NCBI GenBank assembly: GCA_007695205.1
Contig: REEF01000860.1
Coordinates: 1 to 5,788 of the forward strand
Origin: Planctomycetaceae bacterium
Lineage (GTDB): Bacteria > Planctomycetota > Planctomycetia > Pirellulales > Pirellulaceae
Reading direction: 5' to 3'
Length of the DNA stretch: 5,788 bases
In this document: in pieces, positions 1-4,486 of the stretch
How the letters are laid out: every line of letters starts with the position of its first letter
Numbering within the stretch: the first letter of the stretch is position 1
Position numbers and translations under genes: made by a program
The notes under the pieces: generated by a model
What the model saw: only the letters and a program-made list of their open reading frames with translations
The model's database searches: none
What the model was told of the DNA's origin: nothing

Positions 1-27
1 AACTCGGGAAATACGGTGTGCCCGGAG

Positions 28-44
28 AGGGTCAGACCCCTTTT
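28..44 (+). repeat. short palindrome with T-run, REP-like or terminator-like
   Basis: The bases AGGGTCAGACCCCTTTT hold a perfect 5-bp inverted repeat, GGGTC and GACCC around a single A at position 34, followed by C and four T. Read on the plus strand it resembles a very small intrinsic terminator. The same word family (GGGGTCTGACCCC with a T-run) is one I associate with dispersed palindromes in many environmental bacteria, often near REP-associated tyrosine transposases. No such transposase lies in this window, so the repeat identity is an inference from memory. It lies beyond the 3' end of the minus-strand operon. Confidence 0.4.
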
Positions 45-102
45 CAGACAAAGCCGACCAGACGAAGCATCAGCATGTTGCGAAAAGCTGTTGATATTTT
101 AG

Positions 103-121
103 CACGAGTCACGGACTCGTG
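103..121 (-). terminator. strong hairpin just after the operon, possible terminator or 3'-end protector
   Basis: CACGAGTC (103-110) and GACTCGTG (114-121) form a perfect 8-bp inverted repeat with a 3-base loop. On the minus strand it begins about 14 nt after the stop codon of the ubiquitin-like gene, where a transcript end is expected. The following minus-strand bases are CTAAAATATC, with no T-run, so it is not a textbook intrinsic terminator. It could instead block 3' exonucleases or mark a Rho-dependent end. Confidence 0.45.
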
Positions 122-135
122 TAACTCGGCCCCCA

Positions 136-372
136 TCAACCGCCACCGATCGCCGAGAACAGATCGATCCGCTCGCCACCACCCAGGACGTGTTCCAGAC
201 CAGCGGCCCGATGGTCGACGAAGATGATCCGCGTTTGTTCCAGAGGGATCCCCAGACGGTCGATCACCATCCGGATCGTCGCCCCGGTTGGCAGATCCAG
301 AGGGACAGTCGATTGGCCGTCGGTATAGTCGCGTAGATTGGCGTAAACACTGACCGTGACCGTGGGCATCAT
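136..372 (-). CDS. MoaD/ThiS-type ubiquitin-like sulfur-carrier protein with GGG tail
   Basis: A 78-residue protein with the size and pattern of the beta-grasp sulfur carriers: a first strand pair (VTVSVYANLRDY, residues 4-15), a short loop, LPTGATIRMVIDRLGI over the helix (27-42), IIFVD (49-53), and the C-terminal signature DLFSAIGGG (70-78). In MoaD and ThiS the terminal Gly-Gly is adenylated by an E1-like enzyme (MoeB or ThiF) and turned into a thiocarboxylate. Archaeal SAMPs use the same tail for conjugation. Here the tail is three glycines at the very end, so no processing is needed to expose it. Two ATGs stand side by side (372 and 369). An AGGAG lies 4 nt before the first, and ATG 372 overlaps the ATPase stop as ATGA, so I chose 372. 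No moaE, moeB, thiF or thiG is visible nearby, so the partner is unknown and moaD or thiS cannot be assigned. Confidence 0.85.
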   Translation of the reverse strand: MMPTVTVSVYANLRDYTDGQSTVPLDLPTGATIRMVIDRLGIPLEQTRIIFVDHRAAGLEHVLGGGERIDLFSAIGGG

Positions 373-1007
373 GTTGCTCCTGATCGATTCTCGCACTGAT
401 CGTACAATCGAAACCACGTTTCTCGCAGATTGCCGCTACATGCGTGAAACGCATCCGCGACAACGTCGTCTTGGATCGCGAAGCAATCGTTGGGCGGCAG
501 CAATTGGCGGACAAGCTGTTGAGCCAACGGGATCGTTGTCTGGGTGCCCAATAGATGCGGTAAACGGCAGTCTTGATGCGCGGTCACCAGCAACCCCCAA
601 TGTTGTCGTCGACAATACCGTTGCCATCGGAACCGCTCGAACCAACTCAGTTGCTCGTAGCCATCGATCACGACCAAGGACCGATCATCCCCAGCGGCGT
701 TCCGCGTACGGGCCGCGAATCGTCGTTGGTGTCCCGTGTGAAACTCGAACCAATGGATCGTTCTGCCCGCCGCCAGCAATTCGGGCTCCAACGTTCGCAG
801 CAGCGTCGATTTGCCACTGCCATGCGGCCCAATGATCTGGCCCCACCAGCCCTGGCAGCGCAAGCGACCGATCAGATCGATGACGGTCATCCCCGGCGGA
901 AACCGGAAGGGCAATGCTCCGGGACGCACGAAACGAGTGGAAAACGGATTGGAAACCCGTCCCGATCCGTGCGCGGCATCGTGTGGTACCCATTCATCCC
1001 GATCCAT
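369..1007 (-). CDS. P-loop ATPase of unknown function
   Basis: A 212-residue protein with a clear Walker A motif, GPHGSGKST (residues 60-68), preceded by WWGQII as the entering strand. A hydrophobic Walker B follows, LVVIDGYEQ (111-119, Asp115), then LLVTAHQ (139-145), which sits where a sensor-1 strand would be. SGNLRE (191-196) near the C-terminus resembles the sensor-2 GNxRE of AAA+ proteins. No ABC signature and no transmembrane segment are seen, so it is probably a soluble AAA+/ASCE-type NTPase. Two starts are possible: a GTG at 1049 and ATG 1007. ATG 1007 has GAGG 5 nt upstream and is chosen. It overlaps the upstream gene by 14 nt, and its TGA overlaps the start of the ubiquitin-like gene. 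I recall similar proteins only in planctomycetes, annotated as hypothetical. The role may be to power or switch the neighbouring arrestin-like proteins, which is inference. Confidence 0.85.
   Translation of the reverse strand: MDRDEWVPHDAAHGSGRVSNPFSTRFVRPGALPFRFPPGMTVIDLIGRLRCQGWWGQIIGPHGSGKSTLLRTLEPELLAAGRTIHWFEFHTGHQRRFAARTRNAAGDDRSLVVIDGYEQLSWFERFRWQRYCRRQHWGLLVTAHQDCRLPHLLGTQTTIPLAQQLVRQLLPPNDCFAIQDDVVADAFHACSGNLRETWFRLYDQCENRSGAT
377..381 (-). promoter_or_regulatory. ribosome binding site of the ubiquitin-like gene
   Basis: AGGAG lies 4 nt before ATG 372 and 7 nt before ATG 369, inside the last codons of the ATPase gene. The spacing fits ATG 369 slightly better, so the true product may lack the first Met. 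Together with the ATGA overlap this points to coupled translation. Confidence 0.65.
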
Positions 1008-1410
1008 GTGCGCCTCGCCATGGCAGCAAATGAAACAATCGATCCGCACAGATATCCCTACCGCTACGTCGCACCAGGCGGACGCGAACGCACCAGTGGA
1101 TCTTGACGATCGTTCCGTGATATGTCAGCGGACTGGGCGGCAATTTGCACGCCAGTCGCTGCAAGGAACGCAGGTCACCGTCGACCACATCGCTGGCGCG
1201 CGAACGTTCAAAGAAATGAACTCCCAAGTCCTCCTCGCCTTTGCCCTCCGTGAACCAAATCACCGAGACCTCGACCGCCCGAATCTCACGAGGTTCGATC
1301 GCGTCGATCTGGTATTCGAACTCCAGCGTTTCGCCCGGATGAAAGGCAGCGCTAGGACGGCAGATTCTGAGCGAAATCAGCGGTTCGGTGATGGTCTTGC
1401 TGGCCGTCAT
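994..1410 (-). CDS. small soluble arrestin-like/beta-sandwich protein, planctomycete-type, unknown function
   Basis: A 138-residue protein with no signal peptide or membrane segment. The pattern is all-beta: ISLRICRPSAAFHPGETL (residues 12-29) with the PGE turn common in arrestin-like and Ig-type domains, then FEYQID, AVEVSVIWFTEGKGEEDLG (46-64), and late strands in IVKIHWCVRVRLV (101-113). The stretch WFTEGKGEEDLGVHFFE is what I recognise from planctomycete hypothetical proteins found beside the membrane gene upstream. The phrase IVKIHWCVRV parallels INWKLVIYG in that neighbour, which suggests related folds. ATG 1410 is chosen because it begins just before the conserved part; the GTG at 1461 would lengthen an already long overlap. 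Even so it overlaps the upstream gene by 59 nt, with no evident Shine-Dalgarno, so it probably depends on translation of that gene. The arrestin fold is an inference. Confidence 0.75.
   Translation of the reverse strand: MTASKTITEPLISLRICRPSAAFHPGETLEFEYQIDAIEPREIRAVEVSVIWFTEGKGEEDLGVHFFERSRASDVVDGDLRSLQRLACKLPPSPLTYHGTIVKIHWCVRVRLVRRSGRDICADRLFHLLPWRGAHGSG
1013..1016 (-). promoter_or_regulatory. ribosome binding site that decides the ATPase start
   Basis: Read on the minus strand, GGCGAGGCGCAC precedes ATG 1007, placing GAGG 5 nt upstream. The alternative GTG at 1049 gives a 14-residue extension (Cys-rich, ICCHGEAH) that lies wholly inside the upstream gene and looks like read-out of that gene in another frame. 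Confidence 0.6.
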
Positions 1411-2497
1411 GGTGTGGATAAACAATGATGGGAAAACAACGCTCGAAAGACGGCCAGGCACCCGCCTCGCCGTAGATCACCAGCTTCCAGTTTATCGCGT
1501 TGTGCTCGGATTGGAACGAGTGCATGGCGTCCACAGGGATTTCGAGCCGTGTTTCTAGCTCTAATGGCCCGTCAGGGGTAATGCGAAAGTCGGTTCGCCG
1601 GTCGATCTGACGGTTGAATACCCTCTTCTGCTCGATGCGAATGTCGGTCCCCTGGCGGAACGTGGCGCACTCTTCGCACACCAACTGGACGGCCAACGCT
1701 TTCATCGCGACGCGACCACTTTGCGAGACGTAAACCCAGTACTCACGGCCAGGTTGCAGGGGGTGGTCAGAGATCTCGACATGCGTCGGACCAATTCCCG
1801 CGTATAAGGACCACTGGCGGTGCATGTCGTAGATCGCCCATCCGCTGACCGCCAGAAACGGAATCGCGAAGATGGTCAGGAAATACTCGGGTTCTCCCCG
1901 AAAAAAACTGATCAGTGCCATCAGAGACAGCAGCGCGGCGCTCACCGTCCAGATGATGCAAAAGACGATGGCCAAGATCAACCGCCACGCAGGCGATTGA
2001 ACCTCGGGTAACCGGTAACGCTGCTTGACACCAGGGCTGTTGGTCAGATTCGCGTCGCTGGGAATGCAGGGCAGTTCAGGTCGTTGAGGAGTCGCCATGG
2101 TTTTGGGGCCGATCGCGGCCGCACGTTTTGCCAGAGCCGACCGCCGTTCGGGCGACGTGCCTGCGTTCAGCCACGTCCAGATCACGCCGCCTCCGCCCAG
2201 CAACATGAAAGAACTCAAGACGATCACCATCACCCAGAAGCCGAAACCCGGAGGAAAAGGGTGCTCGATGGGCAACGCTCGCAAGACCAGCAGCGTGGTC
2301 AGGGAAACCCCGCCCAGCACGAACAGCGTCGCGGAAAATAAAGCCTCGCCCAACGTGCCGACCAACTTCGAGCCGGTCCGCCGAGTCCCCCGTTTTTTTT
2401 CCCAAACTCTCAACCAGCGAGCCAAGCCAATCGTCCCCCCGCATGATACCAATGCCGATCCCTGCCGTCCGTTTGAGTATGGTGTGCCCAGCGGCAT
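1352..2497 (-). CDS. four-TM protein with C-terminal arrestin-like domain (planctomycete family, unknown function)
   Basis: A 381-residue reading frame. Hydrophobic segments lie at about residues 51-73, 86-110, 171-197 and 204-223. A basic loop, SPERRSALAKRAA, follows the second, and DANLTNSPG sits before the third. The last part, about 237-361, is an all-beta domain: GPTHVEISDHPLQPG, LVCEECATFRQGTD, a strand with paired bounds, then HSFQSEHNAINWKLVI and FERCFPIIVYP. The HNxINWKL element is typical of arrestin-like/Spo0M/Vps26-type folds as I know them. I recognise the whole layout as a planctomycete-restricted family, sometimes with a DUF3592 label. It follows lpxA by 35 nt on the same strand. 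The start is uncertain. ATG 2497 lacks a Shine-Dalgarno, and its first 34 or so residues look unlike the family. The other frame, from ATG 2444, would join this one at an eight-A run (see the homopolymer entry), giving a 363-residue product. Confidence 0.8.
   Translation of the reverse strand: MPLGTPYSNGRQGSALVSCGGTIGLARWLRVWEKKRGTRRTGSKLVGTLGEALFSATLFVLGGVSLTTLLVLRALPIEHPFPPGFGFWVMVIVLSSFMLLGGGGVIWTWLNAGTSPERRSALAKRAAAIGPKTMATPQRPELPCIPSDANLTNSPGVKQRYRLPEVQSPAWRLILAIVFCIIWTVSAALLSLMALISFFRGEPEYFLTIFAIPFLAVSGWAIYDMHRQWSLYAGIGPTHVEISDHPLQPGREYWVYVSQSGRVAMKALAVQLVCEECATFRQGTDIRIEQKRVFNRQIDRRTDFRITPDGPLELETRLEIPVDAMHSFQSEHNAINWKLVIYGEAGAWPSFERCFPIIVYPHHDGQQDHHRTADFAQNLPS
2393..2400 (-). other. 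eight-A run (coding strand) at a possible frameshift in the membrane gene
   Basis: The coding strand reads GGGAAAAAAAACGGGG. From ATG 2444 the overlapping frame reads MRGDDWLGSLVESLGKK up to this run, then leaves the family sequence. The frame used downstream continues RGTRRTGSKLVGTLGEALF. Dropping one A joins the two as LGKK-RGTRRTGSK, and 1092 nt then remain, exactly 364 codons. This could be a sequencing error, a genuine inactivating indel, polymerase slippage, or simply an unused frame. Confidence 0.45.
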
Positions 2498-2532
2498 TCG
2501 GCAAGAGCAGAGAAATTCGGGGGTACAACCCG

Positions 2533-3390
2533 TTAACCGGCTTTGCGACCCCGCCTTTCCTCAACAGATTCCTCACCCGCCGAGTGGATTCGCAGCGATG
2601 GCTGAACTTGGCAGCGACGTTCCCGTACGATCCCGCGTTTGACGTCCTGGAAGAACTCGAAATAAGCAGCCGCCGGTCCCGTTGGGAACAAATCTTGCAA
2701 TTGCTGCAACATGTCGTCCCAGCTCAGGCCACTGCGAAAGATCACCCGATATGCCGATTTTAGGTCCAGGATTTCCTTCTCTGAAAAACCGTTTCGCCGC
2801 AACCCTACCCGGTTCAAGCCGACGACTCGGTGAGAAATCCCGTCGATGATCACAAATGGTGGAACATCTTGGCTGATGTGAGACTGGCCTCCCACCATGG
2901 CCAACTGGCCAACCCGGCAGAACTGATGCACTCCGGCAGCTCCGGAAATATAAACCCGATCCTCGATGGTCACGTGGCCTGCGATCATCACATTGTTCGC
3001 CAAGATCACGTGACTACCGATCCGACAATCGTGCCCGACGTGAGCATTGACCATGATCAAATTGTTATCGCCCACGATTGTCATATCGTGCTCGGCCAAT
3101 CCGCAATGAATGGTGGCGTTTTCCCGGATCATATTACCGGAACCGATCCGTAAACCGCCCACCTGCTGGCCCGCTCGAAGATGCTGAGGCCTGCCGCCCA
3201 GCACGGCCCCTTCGAAAATCTGATTATTTACCCCCAGATGGGCTGCCCGCTTCACCGTGACTCGACTGGCAAGCTCGCATCCCGAATCGATCACCACGTC
3301 TTCTTCCACCACGCAGAACGGCCCGATAGTCACATCGGAAGCGATCTCGGCTCGACGGTCTACGACGGCGGCAGGATGTATATTGGACAC
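2533..3390 (-). CDS. lpxA: acyl-ACP--UDP-N-acetylglucosamine O-acyltransferase (LpxA)
   Basis: LpxA transfers a 3-hydroxyacyl chain from acyl-ACP to the 3-OH of UDP-GlcNAc, the first step of lipid A synthesis in the cytosol. From the GTG start the product has 285 residues. A left-handed beta-helix of hexapeptide repeats runs to about residue 185, followed by the helical C-terminal domain. VNAHVGHDC carries the catalytic base His120, equivalent to E. coli His125. Other conserved points are His117, the His of IAGHVTI (139), VHQF (His155) and MVGGQS, where Gly168 matches E. coli Gly173, the residue of the hydrocarbon ruler that permits long chains. NRVGLRRNGF (193-202) differs from E. coli NIEGLKRRGF at the Glu and at the second Arg. 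A 25-residue basic tail follows GIVRER. GTG 3390 is chosen because MSNIHPAAVVD is a normal LpxA N-terminus; TTG 3411 would add seven residues. The usual lpxD-fabZ-lpxB neighbours are absent. Confidence 0.93.
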   Translation of the reverse strand: MSNIHPAAVVDRRAEIASDVTIGPFCVVEEDVVIDSGCELASRVTVKRAAHLGVNNQIFEGAVLGGRPQHLRAGQQVGGLRIGSGNMIRENATIHCGLAEHDMTIVGDNNLIMVNAHVGHDCRIGSHVILANNVMIAGHVTIEDRVYISGAAGVHQFCRVGQLAMVGGQSHISQDVPPFVIIDGISHRVVGLNRVGLRRNGFSEKEILDLKSAYRVIFRSGLSWDDMLQQLQDLFPTGPAAAYFEFFQDVKRGIVRERRCQVQPSLRIHSAGEESVEERRGRKAG

Positions 3391-3505
3391 AATTGTCTTC
3401 TTTCTATCCAACAGTTCTGGATCAGAAAAACCCGGTCACCCACAACCACAGATCGGCAGGAAGAGTCGTTCCGATTGAGCCGATTTTGACGTTTGGTGAA
3501 ACCGA

Positions 3506-3529
3506 TTTGCCCCCCTGTTTGCCCCCCTG
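3506..3529. repeat. perfect 12-bp tandem direct repeat, possible operator
   Basis: TTTGCCCCCCTG occurs twice without a gap (3506-3517 and 3518-3529). Each copy contains a six-C run. It lies 100 nt before the TPR start and about 115 nt before the lpxA start. A tandem half-site of about one helical turn plus two bases could bind a regulator on one DNA face. Alternatively it is a slippage duplication with no role. Confidence 0.7.
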
Positions 3530-3614
3530 CCAGAGAAACGGAAAACTGGTAGACTGTGCTGGTAATGCGAGGACGGCTTTTACGAAGAAATGGACATTTT
3601 GGTCAATACCAGTC

Positions 3615-3620
3615 GAGGAG
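3615..3620 (+). promoter_or_regulatory. ribosome binding site of the TPR gene
   Basis: GAGGAG lies 9 nt before ATG 3630. It excludes the upstream in-frame GTG or ATG starts that would lengthen the protein by up to 79 residues of non-conserved sequence. Confidence 0.75.
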
Positions 3621-3629
3621 ATTTGTCGG

Positions 3630-3971
3630 ATGGCTGAAAACGCACACGACTTGTACAACCAAGGCGAGAAACTCAAGGACGAGGGCAAGTACCCCGAGGC
3701 GATCGAAAAATTCGAACAAGCGGTCGCGGTGGACGAATCGTTCGCGTTGGCCCACTTTGCGCTAGGGGTAGCCTACGGCAAGGTCGGCCAGCACGATCTG
3801 GCGGTGAAACATGCCGAACGAGCCTGCCAACTGGAACCGGAAGATCCGTTTTCCTACACGGCGCTCAGCGTGACCTATCAACGGGCCTTTGCGGGAACCC
3901 AGGACCGACGCTATATTCACATGGCCGAAGACGCGATGGCGCGGGCACATGCACTGCAAGCAGGCTTGTAA
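3630..3971 (+). CDS. small TPR-repeat protein
   Basis: A 113-residue cytosolic protein with two tetratricopeptide repeats: residues 5-36 (LYNQGEKLKDEGKYPEAIEK onward) and 39-70 (ALAHFALGVAYGKVGQHDLA pattern ending in LEPEDP). A third, degenerate helix pair follows, with ALSVTYQRAFAGTQD and a final helix AEDAMARAHALQ. TPRs are protein-docking helical hairpins, so a partner-binding role is likely, but no catalytic residues are present. No signal peptide is seen. I recognise the C-terminal wording (TALSVTYQRAFAGTQD, AEDAKARAH) from a conserved planctomycete protein of this size, so the gene looks complete rather than a fragment of a larger TPR protein. The gene for the basic 61-residue protein follows after 39 nt, suggesting a shared transcript. 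The partner is not known. Confidence 0.9.
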   Translation: MAENAHDLYNQGEKLKDEGKYPEAIEKFEQAVAVDESFALAHFALGVAYGKVGQHDLAVKHAERACQLEPEDPFSYTALSVTYQRAFAGTQDRRYIHMAEDAMARAHALQAGL

Positions 3972-3997
3972 TCCAAGGCTTTTTATCGAACACCAGC

Positions 3998-4002
3998 AGG
4001 AG
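3998..4002 (+). promoter_or_regulatory. ribosome binding site deciding a GTG start
   Basis: AGGAG stands 8 nt before GTG 4011, in the short gap after the TPR gene. There is no ATG nearby in this frame, so the motif supports the GTG start of the basic protein. Confidence 0.75.
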
Positions 4003-4010
4003 TTTTAAAC

Positions 4011-4196
4011 GTGGGAAGCAGCGAACGTCAGCGAGAATTGAAGCGACGAAGGCATCGTCGCGTGAAAGTACGCCACATCAAACGAAAAGCCGCCAAGGCC
4101 AGCGTTTCGGAGAAGGTTCAACTGGCCGAAAAACTCCGCAGCCTGACCCCCGGCGCCGAAGAGATCATCAGCCGCCTGGAATTGCAAGAACGCTGA
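4011..4196 (+). CDS. very basic 61-residue protein, planctomycete conserved family (DUF6800-like)
   Basis: The product starts MGSSERQRELKRRRHRR and has more than a dozen Arg or Lys residues in its first 30, which suggests contact with RNA, DNA or the ribosome. The second half (residues 31-61), with VSEKVQLAEKLRSLTPGAEEI, is a mixed-charge helix followed by a conserved-looking LTPGAE turn. I recall short planctomycete proteins of the form GSSERRRE...KATVSEK...LTPGAE, and associate them with DUF6800, but I could not check this. The GTG start is supported by AGGAG at 8 nt. It is probably co-transcribed with the TPR gene 39 nt upstream. No membrane segment is seen. Function unknown; the nucleic-acid role is inferred only from charge. 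Confidence 0.85.
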   Translation: MGSSERQRELKRRRHRRVKVRHIKRKAAKASVSEKVQLAEKLRSLTPGAEEIISRLELQER

Positions 4197-4224
4197 TCTT
4201 CCCCCCCCTCTAGGCGTCAACAAG

Positions 4225-4250
4225 CCGCACGGGTGCCGCGGCCCGTACGG
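4225..4250 (+). terminator. GC-rich hairpin after the TPR-basic protein pair
   Basis: CCGCACGGG (4225-4233) can pair with CCCGTACGG (4242-4250) with one C-A mismatch, around an 8-base loop. It begins 28 nt after the stop codon of the basic protein, a suitable place for a transcript end. No T-run follows, so a classical intrinsic terminator is doubtful. Confidence 0.35.
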
Positions 4251-4427
4251 GAACAGCCGCATGGCCCCGCTGACCCAATTGACTCTTCAGCGGAAGCGAA
4301 ACATGCTTATGAGTATGGAAACCCAGCAGTTTTGGTCGTCCAGCAACTCGTTCGGCACAGTCTTCACAGAGCCGCTACATTTGGGGATGTATATTTGGGG
4401 GCGATTAATTGTGTGTCCCTGTTGTTT

Positions 4428-4454
4428 CGGTGGTTGAGCGAAGCGATACCACCG
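4428..4454 (+). repeat. REP-like palindrome with GCGAAGC core
   Basis: CGGTGGT (4428-4434) and ACCACCG (4448-4454) form a perfect 7-bp stem. Inside is TGA-GCGAAGC-GAT. GCGAAGC is known to fold as an extraordinarily stable mini-hairpin in single-stranded DNA, and the flanking GA/GA bases can form tandem sheared G-A pairs. I recall the same word in other planctomycete genomes, where it is mistranslated as VVERSDTTG or RWLSEAIPPG, which suggests a dispersed repeat. Only one copy is in this window. Confidence 0.55.
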
Positions 4455-4471
4455 GGCCCGCGGTCATCCCC

Positions 4472-4478
4472 GGGAGGA
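4472..4478 (+). promoter_or_regulatory. ribosome binding site that decides the LRR start
   Basis: GGGAGGA lies 8 nt before ATG 4487. The upstream in-frame GTG at 4409 would add 26 residues translated from the REP-like palindrome, so it is rejected. Confidence 0.85.
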
Positions 4479-4486
4479 CAGAAGAT

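Larger units (their letters stand above)
3391..3629. promoter_or_regulatory. divergent intergenic region between lpxA operon and TPR gene
   Basis: About 240 nt separate the two divergent start codons, so promoters for both directions should lie here. I see TTGACG at 3486-3491 on the plus strand but no convincing -10 at normal spacing, and TAGACT at 3550-3555 without a good -35. No sigma-70 promoter can be assigned with confidence. The main visible structure is the tandem 12-bp repeat at 3506-3529. No convincing coding frame is seen. Confidence 0.5.
4197..4486. other. non-coding stretch between the basic protein and the LRR gene
   Basis: These 290 nt hold an eight-C run (4201-4208), the hairpin at 4225-4250, a pair of direct repeats ATTTGGGG (4379-4386 and 4393-4400) with the inverted pair TACAT/ATGTA (4376-4380, 4387-4391), and the REP-like palindrome at 4428-4454. 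The ATTTGGGG cluster lies about 90-108 nt before the LRR start and could be a regulator site. I find no sigma-70 promoter with normal spacing. Reading frames here look non-coding. Confidence 0.5.

Noticed and set aside
356..1106. Several plus-strand frames opposite the ATPase gene
   Set aside because: All are antisense to the Walker-motif protein and look like low-complexity GC-driven read-through.
2097..2642. Plus-strand 181-residue frame opposite the membrane gene and the lpxA end
   Set aside because: Its translation is Pro, Arg and Ser rich without a domain, while the minus strand encodes TM segments and a conserved domain.
3486..3555. Sigma-70 promoter using TTGACG (3486-3491) or TAGACT (3550-3555)
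   Set aside because: Neither hexamer has a partner at 16-18 bp spacing, so no promoter is called.
4409..4486. Extended start of the LRR protein at GTG 4409
   Set aside because: The extra 26 residues translate the palindrome, and the strong GGGAGGA before ATG 4487 sets the start.
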